Of a stretch of 64,000 nt of DNA, positions 37,701-47,751 are shown one piece after another. The notes beneath the pieces are model-generated. The model worked only from the letters and a program-made list of their open reading frames with translations, did no database searches and was not told the DNA's origin. Numbering within the stretch: the stretch's first letter is position 1; each line of letters begins with the position of its first letter. The DNA comes from Sapria himalayana. Taxonomy: Eukaryota > Streptophyta > Magnoliopsida > Malpighiales > Rafflesiaceae. Where the stretch lies: assembly GCA_029783825.1 (NCBI GenBank), contig JAREIK010000343.1, positions 496,001 to 560,000 on the forward strand, given 5' to 3'. Both the position numbers and the translations under genes were made by a program.

Positions 37701-40229
37701 CCTTAGGTACTGTCGGCGCCTCGGCTGTATGCTCCTCAGCTTCCAACTTCTCTCCCCTTCCCATTAGACGCAATGACAACTATTTCCCGCAATCGGCTTG
37801 TCAGCCACTCACTGTCGGCGGTGTGCTCCTCAATTTGATGGAGTTGTATGAGTAAGCGTTAATATATATTGTATTTCCACCGGGTCATAATCGTAAAAAC
37901 GCGTCGGTTAGGTAAACAACGCGTTGGTTTCGTAACAACGCGTCGGATACGTCTCCGACGCGTCTGTCCGATACGCCACGTGGCGTATCGGACATGGAAT
38001 TTGTCAACGATATGCCACATGGCGTATCGGACACGTATCCGACGCGTGTCCGCACCGTGACGCCGGGTCCACGTGTCGGACACGTGGACACGCTCGTCCA
38101 GTGGCGTATCCGTGCAACATAGTATGTATGTATTGAAGGTCATGCTTTAGTACAATGACAAATGATTTCGTCCAGACACTATGCTAAGCTGGATGCTTGT
38201 ACACTGGGTAGTGTGTGATTACATAAATATTAACATACTGAATCTTATTAGAATTTCGAAGATAAAAGTATTTGTGAGAGAATACCACTAGGATGATTGA
38301 GCGCGTGAGAAGTCCTCGTCATGTATACATGCATGTATTAAAAGGTCATACTTTGGTACAATGGCAAGTGACTTTGTCCAAGACTCATCATAGATCTCTG
38401 GTTCATTCAAGACTCATCAGACTCGATCTCTATGATTCTTGGAGATGAGACTGTCAAGATATTAATCTCTCCCAGACCCCGTGCTAAGGAGGATGCTTAC
38501 ACACTGGGTATGATTTTTATATTCATACATGTTACACTTCTCAATTTGTTATATATATATTATATATATATATATATATATATTTAAAAATATTTTAAAA
38601 ATATCATGCGCTTTTTGATGCGCCATTTTTAGTTTCTCACTCAGCAAAAAGGATTCTGAACTTCAAAATTACCATTTTATCCCTCTTGCTTAATGGGTTA
38701 TTGGCCTCTGATGGTGTACTGCTTCTTCTTCTTCGAGCTGAGCACACATTTTTTTCTGAATTAGACTGAATGCAAAGCACAGTTTGTGTGCCTGAAACAA
38801 AACTGAGCAATTCGCCAGTTCGAATGCATGATTCATGTTTAGGTTCTCTTTGGGTACCTGCAGCAGAGGTGCAAACAAAATTGAGTAATTCCATTTTCAC
38901 CCCTCCCCTTTCATTACTTCTCCTCCTCTCCATGAGCTTTATCTGTAGGATAGTAGCTACCAAGAGCCTGTATCAGGCAGGGCTAGAAGAGATGCAGCAG
39001 CTCGTGCCATGCAGAGCTGGCATTCTCATCACATGCTTGGGTATGGCGAAGTCAGCGAGCCAGTAATTAAGGTCTGTTTTTGCTCTAAATCTGTCAATAC
39101 CATCGTGACTATCTTGTTCAGATTTTTCTTTTTTTTTTTTTTTTTTTTTGCATTATTACCTGAAGTATTTCTCTCTCTCTCTCTCTCTCTCTCTCGGGCA
39201 GGACAAGAATTTATCTTCTGCAACTAAACACGAGAGGCCTCTCAAAAGTATTGGTACCATCTCCCTCGGATGTCACTATGGCTAGCATGTGTTTTTTGGT
39301 AAATTTGCGTGCTTACCCAAGTGCCCGTTTTCGACATAGGCCTGCATAAGCAGAAGGCAGCTCACTTGGATCTTTCCGAAAAGCCCGGAAATTTAGAAGA
39401 AGACAAGGAGTTAAGATCGCCGAACATGTCTCTTTATAAATTGTTCCCATTTTGTCCTCGTCACTTCTGCATGGTGCCACTCGTAGCTAGAGCTCGTAAA
39501 TCGGGTGTGCACGGTGTGCGCGCTTACTGTGTGCCATGTGGAGGTGGCAGTGCTTGGCGTCAGGTGCACGCGCAGGCGTAGCAGCGGGTGCTGTAGTGGT
39601 CCCATCACATGACAATGCAGTGAGTGATGCTGTGATGGTGTGGCACGCACATGCCTGGGCAGTGACAGCACAGCACAGCACAGCACTGTGGCGTGCCTTT
39701 GTATCTTTCTCATTCTCCCCTAATTCTCTGGCTTTATGATCTTGCCATGTGTTAGGATGGGCATAGAAATTATTGATATTGGGCCTCCTGCCGATTGGGT
39801 GAAGATTAATGTGCGAGAGGCAGTAAGTCTACTTTTTGGTGTTTTTTATCTTCTTCTTCATTGCTCCCCTCTCTCATCCCCGTGCTCTTATCTTTGGGGC
39901 GCAGAAAGATTGTTTCGAGGTATATGCTCTCGTCCCTGGGCTCCTGCGTGAGGAGGTAAGTTTCTTCTCCATTGCTCACAAAGATCACACAGCTGATATA
40001 AAACACTCATATATGTTGCTTATGATTTGTTAGAAGATTTTGAAAATTTTCCTATTGGTGGAACTCAACTTTATCATAAGTAGAATAATAGGCGAGAGGC
40101 CATTAGCATTAGGGGGTGGTGGGTTAGAGCAAAATAAAGGTCTAATGGTATCCCACTTTATGTCGCCTAGTAAAAATTGTGATTGTGTGATGTATTTATC
40201 GTGCGCATCATTTCCACACAAGAAGTATG

Positions 40230-40268
<39 letters not shown>

Positions 40269-43200
40269 CGTGTGCGTGCAATTTTTGATTATAATATTAT
40301 TTATTTATATTTTTTTAAAGTTTTTCTATTGTTGACTTGAAAATAAGAGATACGCACTATTATTTTTATGTGAATTGTATAAATGTTTCTATGAAATATA
40401 TGTATGATTGGAGTTCTTGTCTGTATAGTACGTACCATTATGTTATGATCATCAAGTCTCTTAATTTTTATGTCATAATTCTTTGGAAGATTCATAATTG
40501 GAGTTCTGGAGATCACTCAATGAATTAGGTCTTAAGGCTTGTTTATGTTATCATATATGATGAATTTTATTTCTAATTGTTTATGGGCGTACAACTTAAG
40601 ATTTTTAAAATTTTTTTTTTTTACCCTCTCCTCAATCCCCTCTCACCAACCACATGGTAGATAGAAGATACATACGATAAATTTCTATGTTGGTTAATTA
40701 TCTTAGTAGTGATCGCAATTAAGCATATTTAACTTTTGAATTTTATTGAGATCCAGTACATTAGTGATGATTTAAATGTATTTAATGTATAACTAATGTA
40801 AACTGGCTTATCGTCTCAGTAGTGATCGTGATCAATTCCAGGATAGATGCATACGATAAATTTTCATACTGGTCAATAATCTCAGTAGTGATCGTGATTA
40901 ATAATATTTAACTTTGGAGTTCTTATGAGATCCAGTGTATTAGTGATGGCTTAAACACATTTAATGTATAACTAATATACACTGATCAATTATCGTATTT
41001 GATTATATTGCTATAATAATATTTAATTTGATTTTTATTATGAACAATATTATAGATGTAAATAAAGACTCCATTAATCTGTTGACTATTAATATTCTTG
41101 TGATTCTTATTATTCATAAATTAATATGTTAAATTGACATGGATTAATATGTATCCATTGGTATATCTATTTGTGTATTGATATATATATATATATATAT
41201 ATATTCATTGACGTATTTATATACGCATTAATGTATTCATATATTAAACCTTATAGTCAGGGAGCATTTGTATGAGTCAGTAGTTACTTGAAGGAATAAA
41301 AAATCTCTCACATGTTTCTCTTATATATTTTTTTCTTTTGTCCTTATATTTCATAATACGTTATCAGTACGAAGTTCTGTTGGATTTTCAAGAGATATAT
41401 TAAAGGTATATTGGAGTAATATAATGCCGATAATGCGAAATTGGAATTCCTGGCTCTTGATATTATGGGAAAGAATTTGGTTGATCACGTACCCAAGAAT
41501 GTGTTAGAATATCAAAAGGGTGAGAATGTTGAAAATGACAATAAAAACAGTGAAAATAGTAAAATGATGACAATTTATTATTATCGTTGCATCTTGAAAG
41601 CACTTGTTTGATGATGAAATTCTCCAAAAATAAAGTATTTCTTATTTATATTTATGTATTTGGGCTTACTACTGAATAGCGAAAGTTATTTTTGTTATGT
41701 GTTATTTTATGATTTTCTTATTATATATTTTATTTCTCATGAAAAATATGAAATCTCATCTGGTATGATCCTCAATCAATGACAATGATATTTCTCGTAG
41801 ATAATGCATCAACACATACTATACTTAAAGAATTTTTAATAATGTAAGGATCAGATGTAAATACAATATCGGATAGTACAAAATTGATCGAGGGCTCCGA
41901 AAGAGCTAATATATTGTTACCCGGATGAACAAAAATTCATATTGATACATTATATTCTACAAAGTATCAAAGAAATTTATTGAATTTTAAAAATATTTGA
42001 TATATTGGATATCATATTGAGACTATGAATGAAGACAACACTGAGTATTTATATATTACTAACGTCTCTGATAAGAAAAATATATTTGAAAAATTACTTG
42101 CTTTTTTCTCTACTTTGTACTATACAAACATAAGTAAAATTGAGGCACATATCATAGTAAATCAGAAGTTTTACGATGAAAATAATTTTATTGTTTCGCA
42201 TGATCGATTGGGACATCTTTGGTCTATAATGATGTGGAGAATCGTGAAAAATTCAAGTGAGCATTCACTGAAATATCAAAAGATTTTTTTGTCTAATAAA
42301 TTTTCATGTGCTATTTGTTCTCAAGGAAAGTTAATTATAAGGTTATCATCAATACAAATAAGGACAGAATCCCTTGCATTTTTGCAACATATATAAGATG
42401 ATAGATGCGAGTCTATTCATTCACCATGAGGACTATTTTGATATTTTATGATTCTGATTGATGCATCAACGAGATGACCACATGTATGTATGTTATCAAC
42501 ACATGATCAAGTAATTACTAGATTGCTTGCTCAAATAATTTGATTACGTGCTCATTTTTTAAATTATCTAATTAAGTCAATTCGTCTTGACAATGTTGAA
42601 GAATTTACTTCTCAAGCTTTTAATGATTATTGTATATCAATTGGAATAACTGTTGAATATCATGTAGCATATGTTCATACACAAAATTGTCTCGCAGAAT
42701 CATTTATTAAATACCTTTAATTGATTGCAATGCCATTACTAATAAGGACGAAGCTACCAACTTCTGCATTGGGCCTATGTTATTTTACATGCAGCAGTAC
42801 TGATTCGTATTAGACCAATAAATTATCATGTGTTCTCTCCTTTACAATTGATTTTTGGTCGAGAACCAAATATTTTTCATCTATGAATTTTTTGGTGTAC
42901 GATATATGTTTTGATTATTTCACCTACAACGCACTAAGATGGGTCCCAAAAGAAGATTGGGAATATATGTTGGATATGAAACTCTATCAATAATTAAATA
43001 TTTAGAGTCATCAATTGAATATTTATTTATGATTTATTTTGATGATTGTCATTTTTATGAATCAGATTTTAACTTCAAAGAAAGAAAATAAACAATTGAA
43101 AAAAATTATTAGTTGGAATCAATTATCATTCTCTCATCTTGACCCTCACAAAAAGGAATATGAACTTTAAGTTCAAAAGCTTATTTATTTACAAAATTTA

Positions 43201-46200
43201 GCAAATTAATTGTCAGATACATTTACTAATTCGAAGAGGGTGACTACATCTTACATACACCAGCTACTAATGCTCCAGTTAAAATTAATGTCTCAGTAGG
43301 ATAATCTGTTTCTAATGAAACTAAAGCATCAGTGAAACGTGGTCGATCAGTCGATTCCATAATATAAAAATCCTCGGAAAAGAAAAAGAACAATGGATTA
43401 AGTTGAGGAATTAATGGCTCTTATTGTGTCCCTAATTGTAATTCCAAAAAATTTTAGATACCTAAAACTTGTGACAATTGAGAGATTTTGATAAATTATA
43501 TTACAACTGGTCAAAGGTGAAATCGGAATAAAATTGATGTCGATGAAATATTTGTCTGTAATGTGGCATCCAATATTGTTAATGATAATAAGGACATTGA
43601 GCCAAAATATGTCGAGAAATGTAGACAGAGAGATCATAGGCTAAAATGGGAAGATACAATTGAAATAGAATTAAATTCTCTTTTAAAATATGAAGTTTTT
43701 GGTTCTATTATATGTACGCTCGATGGTGTCAAACATGTAGGATACAAATGGGTATTTGTGCGAAAATGAGATGCGACAAATAAAGTTGTTAAATATAAGA
43801 CATGATTAGTTACAAAAGGATTTTCTCAAAGACATGGCATTGATTATGAAGAGGCGTATTCCCCGGTAGTGGATGCAATTATTTTTTGATATTTAATTAG
43901 CTTGGCAATACATAAAAAACTTGGCATATGTTTAATGGATGTAGTTACGGCTTATTTATATGGACTACTTGACAGTGACATTTACATAAAAATCCTAGAA
44001 TGATTAAAATTACCTGCAACACATATTTTTAGGTCCTCGAGAACTTTACTCGATAAAATTATGCAGATCTCTATATGGGTTGAAACAATCTAAACGTATA
44101 TGGTATAATCATCTTAGTGATATTTATCATGAAAAGGATATAAGAATAATCTCCTTTGCCCATGTGTGTTTATTAAGAGATCTAGATATGAGTTCATTAT
44201 AATTATAATTTATGTTGATGAACTTAAATTTATTGGAACTACGAATGAGCTTTCAAAAGTAATAGGCAAATTAAAGAAAGAATTTGAGATAAAAAATCTC
44301 AGAAAAAACAAAACTTTGCATTGATTTGCAAATTAAACATTTAGAGAATAAAATTTTTGTTCATCAATCAGCTTATATATCAAAAGTGTTTAAACGATTC
44401 TATATGGATAATGCTCATTCACTGAGCACTCCAATAGTTGTAAGATCATTAAATGTGAATAAGATTTTTTTCGACCTCGGATGGATGATGAAGAGCTTCT
44501 TGGTCCTGAAGTACCATGTCTTAATACTATTGGAGCACTAGTGTATCTTGCAAGTCATAAACGATATGATATATTATTTTCTGTAAATTTGTTAGCAAGA
44601 TATAGCTCTTGTCCAACAAGAAGATATTAGAATAGAGTTAAACATATAGTGAGGTATTTTTAAGGTACGATGAATATGGGCCTATATTATCCCAATGTAC
44701 CCTAATCAGAATTAACTGATTATGCAGATGCAGGATATATCTCTGATCCTCATAATGCTCGATCACAAACGGACTATTTGTTTACATGTGATGATACAGC
44801 CATTTCATGGGGTTATACGAAATAATCAATTATCGTCATATCTTCTAATCATGTAGAGATCTTAGCAATTCATGAAGCAAGTCAAGAATATTTTTATAGC
44901 AAGGAAGTCTCGATGACCTTGTATGAAGATAATGCTGCATACATTATTCAATTATAAAATGGTCACATTATAAAGGGGAAATAACAAAATATATATCATC
45001 AAAATTCTTTTTCTCTCGTGATCTACAAAAGAAGGATGATATTAATGCTTAATCAATTCGTTCAACTAATAATCTAACAAATTTATTCACCAAGGCTCTG
45101 CCTAATGCAAAATTTAAAAGGCTAGTTCATAGCATTGGAATGTACAGGCTCAGAGATTTAAATTAATATTTTATACCATACTCTTTTTTTCTTCATCATG
45201 GTTTTCTCCCACTGGATTTTCCTTATAAGATTTTAAATTCTCCAATGTGAAGTATTATGAACAATATTATGCATGTCAATAAATTCTCCATTAATTTTTT
45301 GATTATTGATATGCTTGTAATTTTTATTATTAATAGATTAATGTGTAATAATTGACATGGATTAATATATATTTATTGGTATATTTATGTATATATTTAT
45401 TGACGTATTTATTTCAAGTAAATTTGAAAATATATATTTTAATTATAAATTATTTTATCAATTGAATGCATTGCTCTATCCTTTCTTATTACGTATGTTT
45501 TTCAATTTTATATTATATAGAAAAAATTATTCAATTTATATATGTCAGGATTTTATTTATTTTTTGATAATATTTATTCTTTAACAATTCCGTGTTATTA
45601 CGTAAATACTAATATATTAAATTTTATAAAAATTTTAAAATTAAATTTATTAGGGTGATATTAAAACTAGGATGACTCATTGACTAATAAATTTTTGTAT
45701 TGCATTCATATTATTGAATTCCATAAATAGTTTTATTTTTAGATTTCAATTTTTTTATATTATTTATGTTCTTAATTTTGATAAGAGCAGTCATCTGAGG
45801 TCTGCCCTAACCATTGTGCCCACACACACACTCACACACACATACAAACATACACACAAATATATACACATACAAACACACACACAAACATATACACATG
45901 CAGACACACAAACACACATGCAGACACAAACACAAACATACACACATGCAGACACACAAACACACACACAGACACACACACAGACACACACACACACACA
46001 CTCTCTCTCACACACTCACTCACTTACACATACAAACACACACACACACACACACACACTCTCACACACATACAAACATACACATATACACACATGCAGA
46101 CACACACACAAACATACACACATGCAGACACACATACACACAGACACAAACACACACAGACACACACACACACACAACAAACACATACACATAACAAACA

Positions 46201-46948
46201 CACACACATACATACAGACACACACACACATACATACAGACACACACATGCATACAGACACACACACACATATACATAGACACACAAACTTATACACTCA
46301 TATATATACACACTCATACATATAAACACACGCACGCACACATATATATAGGTATGGAGTATGTGGGGAGTAGAGGAAGGAAAATTATAAGATTTCATGT
46401 ATATACATATATATATATATATATGCATATGCACACACAAATGCAATGTAATGAATTTGTAGTGAATACATATGCATGTATGTAATGTATCTATTGAATA
46501 TGTATGTATGTATTAAATAATTATGTGTGTGTGTGTGTGTGTGTAAGTAAGAGGATTCAGTTTACAAAATCATACTTGAATGCAAAGTCAATGTTTGTGG
46601 ATATGTGATTTGATATAATGGTGATGGGTGGCCTGCTCGTGTTGAAGGTGCGCGTTCAGTCAGATCCTGCAGGACGACTGGTCATAACGGGCCAACCCGA
46701 GCAGCTCGATAATCCGTGGGGCATAACACCTTTCAAGAAGGTAATCTTTGTTGGTTAGCAATGGCATGTTGTTGGCTCAGAAGTGGGGTGCTGGAGAACA
46801 CCGGGAGGAGCTTCATTCACCATGTCTAAAGAGTTGTTTTCAGGTGGTGAGCTTTCCTTCTAGAATTGATCCGCTCAATACCTCCGCAGTCGTCAGTCTC
46901 CACGGCCGCCTCTATGTTCGCGTGCCATTCGAGGGAGCTCCCGCTTGA
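31726..46948 (+). CDS. ARID plus HSP20-like domain protein, 13 exons
   Basis: Exons joined by GT-AG boundaries and frame: 31726-32091, 32174-32310, 32446-32485, 34499-34551, 34654-34699, 34805-34897, 38949-39071, 39202-39253, 39340-39427, 39756-39822, 39905-39955, 46648-46740 and 46844-46948, giving 437 residues without a stop. Residues 1-122 are acidic and low-complexity. An ARID DNA-binding domain covers about 136-222 (ELEAFYSER, PKFYGEPLN, LWRAVIRLGGYE, LWRQVGESF, WTFRIFYEKALLEYEK). A basic RARRDAAARAMQ segment follows near 256-268. The C-terminus (about 340-437) is an alpha-crystallin/HSP20-like fold (IGPPADWVKINV, LVPGLLREEVRV, VVSLHGRLYVRVPFE). This is the layout of plant ARID5/ARID6-type nuclear proteins. 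The exon 9 donor (GTCTCT) is weak but preserves frame. Introns of 2.0, 4.1 and 6.7 kb hold transposons. Confidence 0.9.
32171..32176 (+). promoter_or_regulatory. Tandem NAG splice acceptor, exon 2
   Basis: GAGCAGCAG precedes ATGGGGG. Acceptor use after 32170, 32173 or 32176 would all keep frame and add or remove glutamine residues just before the ARID domain. The choice of 32174 is arbitrary. Confidence 0.55.
32635..32776 (+). repeat. SINE-like repeat E, copy 1 (in ARID intron 3)
   Basis: Contains GGTCATGCCTTGGTGTGATAAC, an internal-promoter A-box-like segment, and the downstream TGTCGAGATATTA and TAGGTATGAT blocks shared with the copies at 35390-38530. The B-box region is poorly kept. Confidence 0.5.
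32760..33065 (+). repeat. CT-rich microsatellite in ARID intron 3
   Basis: About 300 bp of CTCT, CTTT and CTAT repeats giving a pure pyrimidine bias on the plus strand; the open frames through it are artefacts. Confidence 0.9.
34133..34316 (+). repeat. T-rich TTTTTATT-type repeat in ARID intron 3
   Basis: About 180 bp of T runs broken by A or CTTTA, ending about 180 bp before the exon 4 acceptor. Confidence 0.9.
35071..35307 (+). mobile_element. GC-rich hAT-type MITE, copy 9 (in ARID intron 6)
   Basis: TIRs TAGAGGTGTCAA and TTGACACCTCTA with perfect 8-bp duplication GTTCTGCT (35063-35070 and 35308-35315). At 237 bp it is the shortest complete copy, an internally deleted hairpin-subfamily element that has lost the GGGTCGGGTC hairpin. 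Confidence 0.93.
35390..35720 (+). repeat. SINE-like repeat E, copy 2
   Basis: Begins with a GTGTGCGATTACACAAAT block and TAACATACTGAATC, then AAGGTCATGCCTTGATACAATGGCAAGTGAC and GTTCATTCAAGACTCATC. The segment TTGATACAATGGCAAGTG resembles a tRNA-type A box and GTGTTCATTC a weak B box, about 50 bp apart. It lies head-to-tail with copies 3 and 4. Confidence 0.6.
35847..36483. mobile_element. MITE family C, copy 1
   Basis: Ends GATAGTTGTTAAATTG and, read inward from the right, CACTGTTATTAAAATCG form an imperfect TIR. The flanks share TTAAAA. The inside begins with four copies of a 28-bp unit (AATCGAGAATCGGAATACTT core, starting 35870, 35898, 35926 and a partial at 35954). The right end has AATCGTGAATTGAATCGTGA. 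A second copy lies at 51274-51765. Confidence 0.65.
36807..37100 (-). pseudogene. hAT transposase C-terminal (dimerisation) fragment
   Basis: The minus-strand translation reads SSCCERNWSTYNFIHS, then NRNKLRPQRAEDLVYVHNNL and LRLLSRRF, then a KMxDIGGD motif and an acidic tail IADLSFDEPELEAILF before a stop at 36807-36809. This is the conserved CERNWS...R...L-VHxNLRLL region of plant hAT transposases of the DUF659/hAT C-terminal type. The expected Trp of KMWDI is a TGA stop, and no upstream catalytic region is recognisable, so it is non-functional. Confidence 0.88.
37487..37680 (+). repeat. 30-bp tandem repeat within the hAT element
   Basis: About six units containing CCCGATACAGCTTCCAACAC, diverging to CATTACAGCTTCCAACAC at the right. 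C-rich and pyrimidine-biased on the plus strand. Confidence 0.88.
38206..38530 (+). repeat. SINE-like repeat E, copy 4
   Basis: Best preserved copy: GTGTGATTACATAAATATT, then GGTCATACTTTGGTACAATG with CAAGTGAC (A-box-like), then CTGGTTCATTCAAGACTC (B-box-like), and AATCTCTCCCAGACCCCGTG near the end, followed by ACACTGGGTATGA. The spacing of A and B boxes fits a tRNA-derived Pol III promoter, but there is no proven 3' tail. Confidence 0.6.
40660..40990 (+). repeat. Dispersed repeat G, two tandem copies
   Basis: Two units about 178 bp apart share ACGATAAATTT, TAGTGATCG, GAGATCCAGT and TTAGTGATG. A third, inverted copy lies at about 61060-61247. All three abut C- or G-rich sequence on one side. 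In ARID intron 11. Confidence 0.6.
41041..45413 (+). mobile_element. Ty1/copia LTR retrotransposon in ARID intron 11
   Basis: A left LTR of about 310 bp starts TGAACAATATTATAGATG. A truncated 155-bp right LTR starts at 45258 with TGAACAATATTATGCATG. Between them, in order: a gag N-terminus (KLEFLALDIMGKN), the GAG-pre-integrase motif HDRLGH near 42200, integrase core pieces (SIRLDN, YVHTQNCLAES), RT (EEAYSPVVDA, YGLK-like, IIYVDELKFIG) and RNase H (YADAGYISDPHNARSQT, AISWG, SSNHVEILAIHEAS). Copia order IN-RT-RH is clear. Many stops mean it is dead. It lies in the sense orientation of the gene. Confidence 0.9.
45815..46340 (+). repeat. CA-rich microsatellite in ARID intron 11
   Basis: About 520 bp of CA repeats with ACAT, CAGA and CTCA interruptions, about 300 bp before exon 12. 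Frames through it are artefacts. Confidence 0.95.
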
Positions 46949-47436
46949 TTTCCCAGCCAGAGAGGGGGGACACTCTCATGAACATTTTTGTTTTTTTTAA
47001 TCTTCGTCTTTAGGAGGCGTAGAACAGCCAAACCCTAACCAGAAATGAACATTACTCAGAAGCTGCGTTTCTTGTTCTTCCTCTGCTCCGCGGGGAAGAA
47101 GCAGAGCTGGTAAAATTAGTGAGAAGAGGCTTAAATCCTCGATTTGTCTGTGTTCGTGCTCGATAAGCATCGGATGCACGTGCTGTGTGCCTGCGATGGT
47201 GCGTGTGCGTGAGAGAGAGAGACAGGGAGTGCCAGGACGGCCGAATAAAATTAGGTTACAGAAAGCGTTCGATTTCATCGTTATTCTCAGATCGATTAGA
47301 AATGATAAACGTACATGATGATGATGATGATGATGGAGAGAAGATGAGCATTTCTTCTGATCGCTCGGCTTGCTTCGCGTCGTGCACGCAGTTTTGTGTC
47401 AGCCGCTGATTTTCCTGCCGGAGCAACTACCGGCGA
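46949..47436. other. ARID gene 3' flank
   Basis: Less AT-rich than average, with GA and GATGAT microsatellites (47213-47225, 47314-47334). Probably the ARID gene 3' UTR followed by the 3' part of the convergent minus-strand locus. No further exon is recognised. Confidence 0.4.
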
Positions 47437-47724
47437 TCACGACTCCCAGCCATGGCCGCTGCTTTTTTCCTGAGAGAGATCAGACGACGGTCGGTGGAGG
47501 GAGAAAAAGGAAGAGCATAATTGAAAGAGACGATTGCGCTCAACTTGCTGTCGTCGTGGTCTGTGGTCCTGGCCCTCCGACGGCCTGATCCAGAGAAAGT
47601 AAGCCAGCGTTCCTGCAACGACCCACGATGCCAAGCTGCTCGTCCCTCTGAGCCCTCCCATGGAATTCCCTGCGAAGGATCTCGCGTTCCCTAGGCTCCT
47701 TCCCCATCTCCATCCCGTCGCCAT
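47437..47724 (-). CDS. Possible small membrane protein, 5' exon(s)
   Basis: The minus-strand frame from the ATG at 47724 begins MATGWRWGRSLGN and has a predicted membrane segment at about residues 31-46 (LASWVVAGTLAYFLWI) followed by RPSEGQ. The N-terminus is basic and glycine-rich, as in small organelle-targeted plant proteins, and the segment resembles short uncharacterised plant proteins I recall. That is not verified. After about residue 50 the frame looks less protein-like, so the exon may end there; a second exon was not found. An upstream in-frame ATG at 47751 is possible. The locus is convergent with the ARID gene. Confidence 0.4.
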   Translation of the reverse strand: MATGWRWGRSLGNARSFAGNSMGGLRGTSSLASWVVAGTLAYFLWIRPSEGQDHRPRRQQVERNRLFQLCSSFFSLHRPSSDLSQEKSSGHGWES

Positions 47725-47751
47725 TTCTCCCAATTTTAATTCCACTCTCAC

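Larger units (their letters stand above)
36570..38122 (-). mobile_element. hAT transposon with transposase remnant
   Basis: TIRs CTATGTTGCACGGACACGG and, from the right, CTATGTTGCACGGATACG, with the 8-bp duplication TATGTATG (36562-36569 and 38123-38130; the flank is low complexity). Subterminal regions are rich in GTATCGGACACG-type motifs. The minus strand encodes a hAT dimerisation-region relic (36807-37100). The left flank of the coding relic is near the left TIR and the GC-rich right end would be the 5' end. A 30-bp tandem repeat lies in the middle. The 1.55-kb length means most of the transposase is deleted. Confidence 0.85.
35763..38205 (+). repeat. SINE-like repeat E, copy 3, split by two insertions
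   Basis: Pieces at about 35763-35846, 36484-36569 and 38123-38205 join into one copy of repeat E. It was interrupted first or second by the MITE at 35847-36483 and by the hAT element at 36570-38122. The E context on both sides of each insertion confirms the reading. Confidence 0.6.

Noticed and set aside
38770..38948. Extra ARID exon between 38770 and 38948
   Set aside because: Exons 6 and 7 join in phase without it and its translation has no similarity to the family; an alternative 5' extension cannot be excluded.
45714..46325. Thr/His-rich 203-codon frame
   Set aside because: Pure CA microsatellite translated.
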